This document shows positions 47,460 to 62,100 of a stretch of 64,000 bases of DNA, piece by piece (position 1 is the stretch's first letter; each line of letters starts with the position of its first letter). Both the position numbers and the translations under genes were made by a program. The notes under the pieces are model-generated. The model was not told the origin of the DNA. It was given only the letters and a program-made list of their open reading frames with translations, and did no database searches. Origin of the DNA: Lanius collurio (Eukaryota; Chordata; Aves; Passeriformes; Laniidae); assembly GCA_020086605.1 (NCBI GenBank), contig JACBWW010000004.1, positions 13,324,716-13,388,715 on the forward strand, in the 5' to 3' direction.

Positions 47460-50400
47460 TTCAGATTTGTCAAGAAGGTCCAGGAAAATGATGTATTCTT
47501 TATCATATTAAAATCCTCCTGGATTTTTACAGACATCAAAGCTGTCATTTAAAGTCTTTGCTTCAAGTGATTAGGTAGAAATGTTACTAAAATCACTCAT
47601 TACTCATTAAAAACTGAGCATGCTTTTGAGAATTCACTACTGTATGGCATTTAACTGAGTTTCTAGAAAAGACACAGACAAACAGACCTCATATTAAGCA
47701 TGTGTCATCTATTTCCTAAGGTCATTTTGGACTGATGAAAATAAAGTAAACAGGAAGACCAGGTATTCAATATTGTCCCAATACTAATAATGTCTTTTGT
47801 GACATTTTTGTACATCAGAGAGTAGTATCTTTAAACCCCTGTATAATTTATTATTAGAATCCAGATGTCTGACATGATGGGCACAGATTGCCTTCTGTTA
47901 ACTGCACTGCCTCTGAGACAGGGTCTCTGGAAGTTGAAGCAATTGGTAACCTGTGCTATGTATGCACACAAAATCCACTAGTTCTATACATTATGAATAG
48001 CATTTGCTACATCGTGGGTAACAGTTTCTAGCAAACTCTAATAATTAGTTCCTTAAAGGAAATTCTAGAATTTTGTGCACTGAAGATCAACAGTCCAAAG
48101 TTTCATACTTTATTGATAAGGGCATTATACTGGATGTAAGAGACTAGGTGCTTGTATATCTACAGAATTAATGACTGTCAAACAAAGTAATAAAAACAAA
48201 ATTGTTGTTGATGGGAAAATCTTTAGCCCTCTGTTTCATTAATTTCAATAGTTTTGCAACCTGTAACCTCTACTGCATTGGTTTGATAAACCACACTACC
48301 AGTTTGGTTTGATATCAAGCTCTTACACATATGTTCATATTTCTTCCACATGTATTCATATTCCTTTTACATATTCATCAAATACATTCATAAGCATTAA
48401 TTCCCCCACCACTTTTCTAACTGATATTGGCAACTAGCTTTCCATTAAGAAGTCAAGGGACATAATCATACTCAGGTCTTATGGTGGATCATGTAAAAGG
48501 ATACAATCAACTTTTGTTTTGCAGATTACAGGAGAGGTATTTTATAGTTCTGTATTTACAAAATGCTTTCATAAATACTTGGAGATGGTTTCTGAAGTTA
48601 AGTAGTTGCCATTAAAATAATTGATTTTGATAGACACTTTTCAAGAAATGGGAATTTAAAGGTTCATATTTATCACTTTATGTTTTATAGGAGAAATTAA
48701 TTTAAAAAAAAATCACTTAAAAATGGATAGAGCAGACTATTTCTATTGTTACTCTGGTTCACTCCTACAGAATATGATAGTGTTTACAGACCAGACAGTC
48801 CATTTTCAGTACTTTTAATCTTCCACAGATTTGACCATGAATTGATCCTGGTTGAGAGATCATTTGCCAAAGAGTTAACCTAGTCAAGCCTGTGTGGTCA
48901 CAAAAAAAAAAGTAGAATAAAGAACAGTCAAAGCTTGAGAGACAAAATAGATGTTCCTAAATATTTCCTCTCCTCTTTTTACAGAATCTGGAACTACTTT
49001 GACCAAAAAAACCAATAGCAAACAAAAAAGAAGAAAATTATTGGGTCATCAGTACTTGCTGGGAAATCTGAATTAGAAAATAAGAAAAAGAAAATGTCAG
49101 TCCAATGACATTTAATTTGGCTTCTCAGACATAAAAAGAGTGACAAATGCCTGGAAGGATTTACTGAACACATTCCACAGAAAACCAAGGGAATTTAAAA
49201 CTTTTTCATGAGATTATAAAAAGCAGGTTTTGGGGTAAGAGAAAAACTGATGTGTAGATGAAAACTGAGAAGAAATTTTAAAGAACTGATTATCATTAAT
49301 GTAAGCAAAATAGATATTAAGTACCTTCCAGTTGTTTCAGAATTTATTGCTTAAAATCTCTGCTCAGGAGATAAATTGAAAAACATAATTTTTAGAAAAA
49401 GATATATATTCTGTAATTATGGTATTTGACATTAGATAAAAAATATACTGGTTATTCTGGAAATGAAATTATTCTAAAGTTCTGCATGCAGAAACAAACT
49501 CTTGTTACCCCCTTCCAGTCACCATGGGATCAGCACAAAACCTCTACCTCCGTGCTGCCTTCCAGAGAGCCACAGAAGATGTTCCTCCCTATTCTCATTT
49601 AGCTTACATTCTTGGGAGGAATTAACATATTTATTTTAAAGACAGATGTTGTTAACATCCACACTTTATAGCATGTTTAATTAAGCTCTTTAAAAATCTG
49701 AGGATCCTCCCATTGCAAAAGTTCTTGTAAAAAAGCATTTTTCTTCCAAACCATTTGTAAAACATTTTATTGCTAATTCCTACCTGTTCCTGTTCGCTGT
49801 GTGACATGAAGGATTCCATTGTAGGCCTTAGAGACTGTACTTTACTGGACAGCAGAGCTACAGAAAACAGATGAGTATCTCATGGGAACATTTGTATAAA
49901 ATAAGAGTGGAGGTTTTTTCCTCCAACACTAAAATATTATATCCTCCAACAGCACCAAGACTAGACATGTATAAAGAAAAAAGGAACAACGCAACTAGAG
50001 TCAGTAAGCTTTAAGATTTTTGGTAAGGTGGCTAGAGTAGAAGGCAGAAAAGGCAGTATGAGTTAGGGAATGGTAAAACCATTAGTCTGGGAGCAAGGAA
50101 TTGAAACTGAGAATGTGTCAAATTGAACCACAATATTGCTCTATCAATGAACTCAGAAGTTTTTGTGGATTAAACTTTGAGCTGCATGTGTGGTTGGAGA
50201 AATCATGACTGTAATTAATACAAAATAGTTGGCTTGTGTTTTTTTTACACAAACTGCATATTTCAGGATAGAGCATCAAGAGAACTGGTGAAAGAAATAT
50301 TTAAAGCAGGCTTCAGCATTCTCAGCTCTGCTACTGAAATGCCATATAAAATTTAGAAGTCACTAAATGTGTCACCCATCTCAGTTTCTCTATCTAATAG

Positions 50401-53400
50401 TTAGTGTATTAAAATATTCCCATCTTTTCTTTTTTTCCTGAAGAGCAATGAGGTGAAGAAGAAACACCACACATCTGAAGTGTGATGCAGCTTTTGAGTA
50501 TAGCAAACTTCCCTGTCCAATAGCTGTTCACATGAAAAAGAATTGCAGCTTCTAAAAATGTTGCTGGGTGGACCTCTGAAAAAAAGTATAGGTGATGTAT
50601 TGCTGATTTCTTTTTTTTTCTTCTGCAGTATGTCAATGCTTTATGGCAGCAATTCCAAGATTTCCTTAATTTTTACAAAACCCTAAAAAATTATCAACTT
50701 CTTTCATTTATATCACCAGTAAAAATATTGACAGTTATAGACTGTTTGTTCAAGATGTGCTGTTACACCAACTGGATTTTATTGTTTTTTTGCCAAGAAC
50801 AAACAGTACAAAGGCCTGAATGCTTGATGCATGAATAGCCTTTGGAGTTTAGCATAGATATGCCCAAAAATCAAAGCTGCTGCTTTGCTAAAAGGGAATG
50901 CCTGTGCCAATGGCTCATTTGTTTCACGATAAAGTCATTCTGGAAAAATCCTGTACTCTGACAAATTTCAATTAGGTTAATTACATTCTGCTTCCCTAAA
51001 TTTCCCCTGCAGCTTCAGATGGAGACAGCTTTCTTAATTTCCTTTCTTAGCATGTTATAGAGTGTTGCTGTGTTTTGGTAAAGAGCTGCTACATTCCACC
51101 CAACATGTGGCTGATCTAATCCCTTTTTCTGCAGTACTTTCACAGTGTGAATTTTGCCTTATTACACTGGAAAACATTCTGTTTCAGCAAGACTAAGAGA
51201 CAGATTCTCCTGGTGCTTTATATTTTGGGTATCATGAAAAATGGCTTAAGTGAAAGTAGGAATCCTGCCCTTAACCTTTTTTCCCAGATTAACTGAGTTT
51301 AAGAGATCAACTTTATATATGTGTGTGTGGTGACGATGAAGGAACAACATAAGCTCAGTCAAAAAAATTTAACATGCATTTTCTTCAATTTTATCTTTTA
51401 CTGACATGCGTTTTCTCTGTCTTTTGCTCCTAGAAAGGAATTAATCTTGTGTTTACATAAAGTGCAGACATATTTCTCTCCTTAGTTCTTCAGCTTTCAG
51501 TCATATAATTTGACACAGGCCTGACACTTCTCTAACTTTTTTCTCCTGTATCGGTATCTGGCAAGAACTTGATCTTAACCCAGAGTATGTATTTATCAAC
51601 TTGCTAAAAAGAGCTGCTAAACCCTCCTTCAACTCTTCTGTCTCAGCTTTGTCCCGTGTGTGTTGTGACAACACTTTATGGAAGAGCTCTTCCTTCTCGA
51701 CCATGTAGGTAGTAGGACATTACCAGAACCCAGGCTTAGGATATGTGGAAATGAAGTAGGATTGCAGCTTATTACTCACAACAGAACTTGATATGTTTTC
51801 TAATAAGGGTGATTCAGGTGAGAAAACAGTAGTTCCTGATCTTGATCCTAAGTTCTAAAGTGAAAAGTTCCTTTGAGCATTGTTTTTCATGGATTTAAAG
51901 GTCTTTATGGCATTAAAACCCCAAAATATCAGACCTTCTTCCTCAATCCACTCTATCCTGAATTTAGAGCATTATATGTTCTACTGGATTATTTTAAGCT
52001 GCAAATAACTATTTAAATAATCATCATACAAAAAATACAAGTAAATTTTGACATTTCTTTTTAAAATCAGAAAATATTATAGAAATCATAGTCTGAGATA
52101 CTTCATAATATATGGTAGATAAGTAAGAATGTTGGGTTTTTTAATGGCTGAAATTTCCAAGTTATTTTAGTAACTATTCAAAATATCTGTATCCCAACTT
52201 GTACATGGCCATAGAGAGTAATATGATTTGACGATTTCTGCAATGTAGTGACCATTACATCTTGCCAAACTTCCAAAATAGAACATTGAAAATGTTTTGG
52301 ATGGCCCAAATACAGTAGTTCAGATACCAGGTCAGATGTTTTTCTTTGGATTTAAAATGTGGGGGCACAGTTACACACCTATTTGTACAAAGCTTAATGC
52401 CTCAATTATTTTTCCTTTTTTTAATTTCAATCAAAACATACTTAGATAATCAAATATTTGTGTTTTCTTTGCATTATAGACCACAAACACATCTAAAAAT
52501 TTATTTAGTACCATACCCTTTTAAATATTAGTACAATTAAACTTGCTGAATAGTCACATTTGGATTGTTGCATGTCAAGACCACTGAGAGTGAGAAAAGG
52601 GTCAGGCACATGCACTACAAATTTGAAACTTACAGTAAATGGAAACATTTCTGAACACTTAGGTTCATATACTCCAGGCACAAAACAGGTAAATTTTGCA
52701 AAAATCTACTTTATCTGAATCTTATCAGGAACTAGAATTTACATTTTACCTGTTAAAGAAAAACAATTACAATGAACGGGCACAGTTTATTTATTGTAAT
52801 AAGTCCATCATATTTTGTTTGGAACTTGAAATTTATCTTTTAGCTCAATAACTGAGCGTGGGTCACAGATGTTACAGAGCAGCAGAGATAATTAGCTGTC
52901 CTAGCATGAGTTCTGAATGGAAATTAAACCTGTAGTACACTGGCTGCTGTTTATCCTGTTAATATACAAACTGCTCTACTTTTTCATGGCTTCTTAATAT
53001 CAATTTATAGTATAATCTACATAAACAGCAATATTTGCCTTTATAGGTAGAAAAATTGTGAAGATTATAAGAAAATTGTACATGGAAAGAGACAATTAGT
53101 TTTTTAAAAAGACAGAAAGTGGCAAAAAAAAATAGTGTTAAAAATTCTCATTCCATTTCTTTTCTTCTGCTGGAGAGTTGACAGCAGAATTTGCTTTTCA
53201 GGCAAAGGTCATCACATATAGTATCTTTTGCATGCTACTTTGATGAAGCATAAAGATTTTTTGCACAGTAGAAGAAAACAGGGATATAGGATTCTCTTAA
53301 TTTCAAATGGAAATGATGAAACATTTCTTGCAAAATTCTGCAGATGATATATGTTCATTATCTTTGTTTTTAACGCATCAAAGAGTGTCCTAAGAACAGT

Positions 53401-53981
53401 CTGCACTTCATATATCTCCATTACCTCTCAGTTATAATTACTGACTAAATAAAAAGGGAAAAAAACAAAGGAAAGAATTTTCAAGTACTTTCACCTCAAA
53501 TCTTGATGGGTACAACAAGAAAATTGCAATCAGATATGCTCAACAGTATGCTCTGTGCTATAAAATAGTAGTAGCAGGCAACCAAGTCTGTAGGTACATG
53601 AGTAAGTCTCACACATGCACAGATGAAAGTCGAGAGAGGAAAATCAGCTGAGAAGACAAGAAAAAGAGTACATTTCAAAAAATAGAGGAAAAAAGTGTTT
53701 AGCTCTCCTAGCCCCCTTTTTTTTAAATACATTTTACTTATCATACTATATTTTTACATTGATTTTTATTTCTCTACTATAAAAACATGTTCATCCCCTG
53801 CCCTGGGAACTCTCAGTATAATTAAATATGTACTAAATAACATTTCTGTCAATTATCCCTGTGTTCAAACTTACTCCTCATCAGTCTAAATACAACAACT
53901 TTTTCCTGAAAAATTCCCCTGGAGGATACTAAAATATGGACTATGTGGGGATGCATGATATGTGTCTATTTATGTTTATAG

Positions 53982-54047
53982 CCTCCTAGAATCCTAGAAT
54001 AGCCTGAGTTGGAAGGTACCCACAAGGATCATTAAAGTCTGGCATCT
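53982..54047 (-). mobile_element. CR1 LINE 3' terminus, very short, reverse orientation
   Basis: The plus strand reads 'gaatcctagaatagcctgag', then 'ttggaaggtacccacaagga' and 'tcattaaagtc'. This is the reverse complement of the CR1 3' end. Only about 65 bp are retained. Confidence 0.85.
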
Positions 54048-57000
54048 CAAGAGAAAGAGTTAGATGGGTTCTGAGGAAAAAGTAGAATGGATAGGATGAG
54101 TTACTGAGGGCTAACTGGATTGGATTATGGCACACTGACAAATAAAACCCTCACACAACTGGTAATCTTTCAATTATTGGTCCAGGGAAATTGAGAGACA
54201 ACTTGGATGGCTATTATAGCCTAAAATCTTTCTCCATAATTTTTTCAGTGAAATTAGTAGGCATCAACTGAAGTTGAAATAAGGAGCCCTGAAACAACCA
54301 CTCCACTATCTCCAAATTTTCCTTTTGCATCTCCAAAGCAAAAAAAACCATATGTTTTTCTTTCTCCATGACAGGCTGAGAGTAAGGTCATGTTCATGCA
54401 TAAAGAACACACTTTTTTACTTCTTTAAAATTTCTTTCAGAGTTCCTTATAATTGCCATCAGCTTCATAAAGGAAATCATATTGTTATATTGATTAACAG
54501 TGGCTACATTTTCCAATTATTTCTATAATGAGTTTAGCAGCAATGACCCAGAAAATGGACAAAGACCTCACTTCAGATTAATGTTGATTTGATGTAAATT
54601 GTTATTTTTCCCTTCTCACCAGCAAATGATGATGATAGATCCCCACTGTTAATTAATCAAAACCTCTCAAAATAGAGTTCACCAGGTAGAAATAATTAGC
54701 AGTTAATTGTCTCTGGTTTATTACTCTTCAGAGATGTAAACAACAGTCTAGTTTTATTTGACAGTATTTACTAAAAAGACCTTTAATAAATAAATTAGTA
54801 ACACAGATATTGTAGTTATGGTATGAATACTTGTTGTGCATTTGTTTTATGAGACTATTGAATGTACAAAGAGCAATTTTCCCTCCAGAAAAGTAACATT
54901 TCAGCAGGTGCAAACATTTGCTACTTGTTTCATATGCAAAGTTTCCTTTTGCTTGTTGTTTCTTGACTGAATAGTTGAGTGGCAGAAAAACATGAACAGA
55001 GTGTTCTAATGTGGAATCACACATAAAAAGGAGGTTTTTTCTTGTTTGCACTTTGATGGCTACAGAGGTTTTGTGTTTTAGAAAAAAATATGCTCTCCTC
55101 AGGAAGAGTAAGAATTTATTAACAGATGGATTGCTACAGGATGGTAATGGTGATAATGGTGATTACTCTTTTTTTGGAGTTAGTGGTCAAGTGTCCCTTA
55201 GGTGCCCAAATCCTGTTATGAATTTACACCCATAAATGAGGCACCTTACCCAATTCAGAGGAAACTTTAGAATTCATATTGTTGTTGTATTTAAAGTAAG
55301 ATAGATTAACAATCAGATTAATAAATGAAGTTGTTTATTAGCTCTCTGTTTCAAAACAATTGTGAGAGAGAAATGAACAAAAAAATCACAATCAGATTAA
55401 GATAATTAGTAATCATCAATATGCATCTTATTTTTAAAAGAGCATTTTTGTTTAAAGCCACTAAATGAGATCCTTTCCCCTTAAACCTTGGTTTGATTCT
55501 TAAATGAAATGTGGTTGTGGCTTCTGGTCAGGCTATAGCCAATTTTTAAATTCAAAATTTTTGTTACCAGACTTTTTTCCAGGGACTCCTTTCTTGATCT
55601 CAGGACTGGTGGCCACAGAGAACAAAAAAGCAGTTTTTTTTAATTTCCACTGTGCTACAAACTGTGTTCCAGTCTGTAAAAAAACCTATGATTTCTAAAA
55701 TATGATTGTGAAAACTCACCAAGAATTAATCTTTGGCAATTTTACTGCAAATAGAATGGATTTGTTCTGCTTGATTTTTGCTATTGCTCATATGATAAAT
55801 GTACTGAAATAATGGTGACCAGCCTTTGTTTTAGTATTTTTAAAACCCCACAAATTCTATTAATTTAATAATAGTAATAATAACAAAAAAGTTTATATTT
55901 TACATGGTGCACATGCAACTTAGAGGAGAAATTTCCAGTGCTGCAAACTCTGTCATATCCTTACCATGGAGAGAAAGCAAATGATACGATCCGAAAAATA
56001 CTATCAAACTTTAAAATATTTCTTAATTTGAGTTTTTAAACTGTCCCATTTAGTTCCAGACAGCTATGTTGTTTTCTGCAAGACTTGTCCTTGCAGTCAA
56101 ATTGCTGCCTGGTGCTACCTTTATTTTCTCTCAGATGTCATCAGATAATGTTCACTGACTTATTTCTTTTTTTTCAGTGTGACAATTTAATATTTTATTT
56201 CATTTTTACCCATAAAGAAAAAAAATCACACACTTGTGTTTGCTTTATCAAATGTTACAGTAAAAACAAAACTATAAACTTTAGCTACCACTTTAGGAAC
56301 TCAGCTGTCAGGTGGTGATGAGCTACTGTCAGGGCTAGGTCAAGACTCTGTAAGAGGAAGATTTATACTGCTTTGCCCCTCTGGATCAAGGCTGTCAACT
56401 TTTGGCTCAAGATTAATCTAGAAAATTAGAAACATTATGGCCTACCCTAGATATGTTCTTTTATATAGTAATTCTCGTTTACTGTTGAGATTGGAGTTTT
56501 TCTGCCGTTTTGTCTGTCAGGAAAAAATTCTATTGAACTTTATCTGCCATTTCTGCCATCCCCTGTTTTGAAAAGACCTTTGCAAAAAATCTCCTTACTT
56601 TAAGAGAGAATAAATTTCTCTATTGAAAAGTCCATAATTCTTCCATCCAGGTGAGTAGCATACTTGAAATTGATCAGTATGAATTCCCTTAAACTATTGT
56701 CTAAATTCTTCCTTGAATGTGATATTTTCTGGGTTATTTTTAACTTTAAGATTTCCAAAAAGGCCATTTAGCAACATTTTGTTTTGAATTTATCTTCATG
56801 ACTTTAAAATGTCCTCGCTGTGCTCATGTGTTAGTAGTACATGATCTAGTAGTAGCTACAGGATTGTTTTTTAATGCTGTTTTAAACAGGAGGGCGTGCC
56901 AGCTGATTGCTATGTTTTTGTATGTGTGTATGCTTCTGCACACACCTACAAACTCCCCCCCACACACATGCTCACACACAAACACACACATGATACCTGC

Positions 57001-58261
57001 TAGGTTAGTTTTAAGGTTATAATTTCATCTGCAGGTTCACGCTGAGAATCTAAGACATCACTCCCCTTCTACTGAAATTAGACTGTCAAGCTCTCATATT
57101 AATTCATTTTATTTGTCAGCCCAAATTCAGCATAGATAATACTGAAATATACATGAAAAACTGTTTTCAAAAGCACAACTGGTTTCTAAGGGATACAGAT
57201 ATATATCATTCCCTGTCGTGGCATTCCATATGATAATTTATTTGTAAGATTACTCCAGGTTTATTATTTTCTCCTTGATTTTTCTTTCTCTTGTTTTATG
57301 CTTTCATCAGTCTCAGCCAGAGAGAAGGAACAAAAAATCCGTGTGGATTTGCAAGCTTTACTTTTTGGATTAAACCAAAACTCGTAATATTCAAATAGCT
57401 TTTTTTTTGGCCTTAGAATTACAGACCTTGAAATTGGAACTGATTTTACACTTTCCTAAAATAATATTTTTATGAGTGAAATTGGAAGAGCAGAACTCAA
57501 TGAGAGAAGAGGGAAAATGGACCTGGCTGCTGCTACAGTGGAGTTTGAAGTTTTGCTTGGAGAATAAAGGAAAGCTTTACTGCAAACATCCCCAAAAGGG
57601 AGTTTTTGTTCTGCAGAACACATTCTTCTGACCCTCCTTCTTGCCTGAGTTTTTCCTCCCCTTCTACTAAACAGGAAAAAAAAAGGCTTATTTTTTTTAG
57701 GGATACAGCTGACCAGTTTTAAACATTGGCATTGACATTAGCTGAATAAATGGAAACCTTTTCCTTTTATATGCACGCTAATAATATAAAACACTTTATA
57801 TGGAGATTTCTGAAACTAGTGGAGGTGATGGGTAACATATTCCATACTTAACAGGTAAAAATCTGAAACAAAGGATCAAGGAAAGTGTACAGACTAATAA
57901 CAGTCTATACCCTTATACTTCTTCCTTATCTATCAGGCAGTGTGCAGGAAAGGAAGGTAGGTTATCCCAGAATACTGGCCATGAAATATTCTGTGTGAGC
58001 TGTTGATTGGAAGTTATTGTTTCATACATATAAAAAAAAATTATGTTCTATTGTATATAAACAACACCCACAAAAGCATAAAAATGGCAGAACTGATGAA
58101 ATTCCATGTCAGTATAAAGGACTCAAAATCCTCCACCGACTTCTGTCAGCTTTGTATTTCAAATGACCAAGATTTCACTGTTACGTCATTTTTGGGAATT
58201 TGAAAAGAAATGCTGAGTTCTATGATGTTGAGAGAAGCCCTTGTGTTCCTACTGATAGGAA
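54048..58261. other. AT-rich non-coding DNA, one CA-rich tract
   Basis: A CA/TG-rich tract lies at about 56925-56995. No gene, CR1 or LTR was recognised. Confidence 0.6.
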
Positions 58262-58432
58262 GCAGGGAAATGGTCACAGCACCAAGCCTGAGAGAGTTCA
58301 AGAAGTGTTTGGACGATGCTCTCACACATGGTGTGAGTCTTGGGGTGTCTGTACAGTGCAAGGAGCTGGACTTCCATGGTCCTTGTGGATCCCTTCCAAC
58401 TCAAGATATTCTGCAATTCTCTGATTCTATTA
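58262..58432 (+). mobile_element. CR1 LINE 3' end
   Basis: CR1 3' landmarks appear in order: 'agagttcaagaagtgtttgg', 'acgatgctctcacacatggt', 'cttggggtgtctgtacagtg', 'ggtccttgtggatcccttcc', 'aactcaagatattctgcaat' and 'tctgattctatta'. It is 5'-truncated. Several overlapping short frames here (58146-58446) derive from the element. Confidence 0.95.
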
Positions 58433-59068
58433 TGCAAAATCTGTGACTGAAATATCCAACAAAAATATCCAACTGAGCTTCAGTGACTTTTTATTAACTT
58501 GTATAGTAAATATTTTGGACTAAGACACTCTGTAGTACATACATACAAATGATTGGATGAATAAACATATGAATGAATAAATAGTCTTGTGACATTTGAC
58601 AGACCAAAGGGATTCATTATACATAAGCTGTGAGTTATTTTGCTTGTTCAAACATAACAAAGTGATAAGCTTTTGCCCAAATGTAAATAAATGCAGCAGA
58701 TGACTGAGCTGTTTCAATTGCCCCTGAAGCACACCAAAATAAGAAGAAAAGAAGGAGGAAGTGTTCTCCCCGTGAAGTGCAGGATTGGTTGCTGTGTGCC
58801 TGTGTGCTCCTCCATGGCTTTAGCTTGTCTCCTTCAAAAGCCATGAAACTCCAGTAGCTAACAAGAGGTCGGGAGGTGAACTGACATGAAGGTTCATAAA
58901 TGTAGCTCATCAACACCAAGAGAGGAGTACTTTTGGCAAATTTTGTAAATAGATAAAGAGTGGTAGATTTTAAGCTGTTTCTACCCTTCTCTAAATAGGT
59001 GGTGAAAAAATGTACTATGACTTTAAAAGCTGAGAGATTTTGGGGTAGGAAGGCAAGAAATCAAAGAC

Positions 59069-59152
59069 ACTTCATCATCAATGTGGAGTCAAAGCTAGGA
59101 TAAGGAGAAAGTTTTCCTTATCCTAGCTTTGAATCCACATTGATGATGAAGT
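59069..59152. repeat. Near-perfect inverted repeat: 38-bp arms, 8-nt loop
   Basis: The left arm 59069-59106 pairs with the right arm 59115-59152 at 37 of 38 positions. The only mismatch is G59088 against A59133, and the loop is 59107-59114. The arms begin ACTTCATCATCAATGTGG. Either strand as RNA would fold into a long hairpin. The sequence around it is ordinary AT-rich DNA with no transposon ends. Confidence 0.93.
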
Positions 59153-62100
59153 AAAGAGTGCAGAGTAAAACAGAAATTGTTTTCACTAGATGAATTAAAA
59201 ATAGAGTAGAAAGAAGACATCTGGTCCTACAGCCTGCTGTTTTCTCATAGTACTAAGTGAGCCCTCCAAAGTGTTGGCTAGACCTATATCCATACTAACA
59301 TCTTGGACTACACCTCCATGCATTCTGATTATTTCTTTATTTTGACCTGACAGTTTTGGGTGCCTGTTAAAGAGTGAATTTGGCTAGTTCTTGGGTATCT
59401 AGCATTCCTGCAGAAATAGTACCAGTAGCTCCAATGAAAACAGCAGATGTCTGAAAGTCCTGGGGAAATGACCTTTCTCTGTGGGTATTTTGGACATGCC
59501 AACCCCACCACATGTGTGATGTAGAGTTCAGAGCCACCTTCTCAGAAACTGCAGCCTATCCAGAATACCACTGCCATCTGTGCAGATCCACACCATATTC
59601 TTTTCCAAAGAATAGGAAATCTTTTGCTAGGAAAAAGATAATGAAACTTTATAAAGTAAAACAACTAAATAAGAGACAAGTGTTCCATAAAATTTAAGGT
59701 GAAAATTTGGGGTGAGGGAGTAGCGAGCTGACTGGGATAAAATGTTTCATTGCTGTTAGTCAATCAATTCTAGCCTGGGTTGTTAATGATTAAAGAAAAT
59801 TTCTATCAACCTTACTGTGCAGTGGAGTGTGTTGAATGAGACAGTGGCTTAGCTCACAGATGTGAAGCTCTATCTCCATCACATTGAAAAAAGGAGCCTG
59901 TCAAACAGGCAGAGTTTGGTTGCCTTGGAAGATAGAACAAAGTAACTCTAAGGTGATCTTGGGCAGATCCCATGCGAGCTCTTCTGGTAGGGGAGCTGGT
60001 GGAGAGGCCTGCATTACTTCTTCTATGCTGTAAATACCCTTACTTATTCTTCCCCCAAGTTTTATCAGCCTCAGATTTTTGCTGAATAATAAATATGCTA
60101 CACAACAGAAAAGAGAAAAAAAAAAGGAAACTAAGGGGAATAATAGCTTAATAAGAGGTAGAAATTCAGTAGAGTTGAAAATTCAAAGCCCAGTTAAAGG
60201 TAGTTAAAAACTCTAATGAAAGTGCAGTTGATTTATATTCATTATCCAATTCTATAATCATAGAGATAGAAACTTTATTTTGTTGAGATGGGGGATGAAA
60301 CCACAAAGATGTCAAATTTGTGAATTTATTTAATGCATAAAACAACTGTTAAATAAGATTATGAAAAGCAAAAAGACACATAGAGGCCTCAAACTTTCTT
60401 ACACAGAAAGAAGTTGGTTCAGGTTCCTTCTTTTAGTTGCCTTCAGATGTTGGACTTTAAATAACATATTTAACCTGAAAAATATAGGAGTACCCCTTTT
60501 GTGATTCATTTGCCTTGAGAGTCTACTAGCTCCTTCATCACACAGTCTGGGCTGGGTGGTGCTAGAGGAAAGAAGCCAAAGTCAACAGGATATGGATTTA
60601 ACAGCTCCAGTGCACAAAACAGAGTTATCCATTACCAACACAATTTTTTGAAATTACTTAAATAGCTCGGTGTGTATCATAGACCCAATCTCAATAATTT
60701 TAACCTACAAATGACAGGTTATGTGGATTTTCACATGCTAATTTACCAGTTCCAAAAAAAAAAAAATACTGAATAGCCCAGTGTATCCTTGTCTAGTTCA
60801 TGAGCAACTTAACTTACACTGACAAGTTATGTGGGTTTGACCAAACTTATTTACCACCTAAAATCAAAATGTATCTACCATAGTAGCTCCTGTATCAAAT
60901 TCCATGCAGACTGTACTTCTTGTAACACTCAATAAATGATCTCATATGTGTCCCATAAACTTTCACTCGTTTGCCAAAACTGAAGAAAAAGAGAAGCAAT
61001 GCAGAAACTGATCCTTAACATTAATATTAAATAAAAGGCATAGACAGAGAATGGCAAAAACAGTTATAGCCAGCTCCAAGGAGCAATGTACACCAGCATG
61101 ACCTCATAACAACAACATTTTGAGTCTCTGCAGGCATCTCAATCAGGAACATCAGAGACTCATTCAGAGAGGGGTGTGCAAATGTAACCTCATTCATGCA
61201 AAATAATTGAATCAAGGAAAAAAGAAAGTCTGAAAGAAGGTCATTTAAATGTAGCCCCTGGTTTGCATTTTTGTATTTTTACAAGTTAAAAATGTATATC
61301 AAGCTAACCCACCAATTAAACACAAAAAAACCCAACAAAACAAAACAAACCCTCAACCAAATGAAAACAAAAATTCTATAGCACTTTTTAAACTCTCTTG
61401 TCCCAAAATACTTTTGTTAATCAAGCAACCCACAATTATTTTTTAGGATAAAATGCAGCTAGTAAGAATTTTTTTACAACTTCTAGTAAAACCAGAACCT
61501 ATAATGACAGTGAAATGATACATAAGTTCATTGATCTGAATGAAAGGAACTGGATCTCCTTTGAGATGAAGGATCTGTTTAAATGAAAAGGAAATAATGA
61601 TCTCCATTCTCCTCCTCCCAAAAGAGGAAAAAGAAAGAATGAAAGTAAAAGTCTACTGTTAATATTTGGCATAATACACAGTCCCATCTGTTTTTGAACA
61701 TACATGTTTCTCAGCAGCTTTTGGACAGCAAAATATAGCAGTAACACTCTGACTCACAAAATCATCATGAAAGCTTGACACAGTCAAACATACATCTATT
61801 CTGATTTTAGTAGTCTTGGAAATACCAGAGACCTGTTTGGCTGATTAAACACAGAAATGGTGTTCCCCTCTAGGCATGGATATTTACTTACCCTATTTTT
61901 CCATGAGATATTGGTTAATTTGTAGAAAGAGAATTATCTTAGGAAAATTTTTATCATTTCCTTCCAGATTTCACTTCCTTCAGTCCAGTAACTGTAAAAA
62001 ATCTTTAAGGTCTGGGGTATATTCTAGTCCTATCAAGGCTATGATGTGTGTGTGGCTGGAATACACACAAGAAAAAAAAAATCTCCCTCTAAAAGCACTC

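Larger units (their letters stand above)
43703..53981. other. AT-rich non-coding DNA, simple repeats only
   Basis: No gene was recognised. It contains the compound trinucleotide tract (45868-45931), a 20-bp palindrome (47440-47459) and several A/T runs (for example about 46010-46021). Open frames of up to about 110 codons (43909-44241, 46708-47022) have no family resemblance or splice context. Confidence 0.6.

Noticed and set aside
58146..58446. Five overlapping short frames
   Set aside because: Products of the CR1 3' end, not genes.
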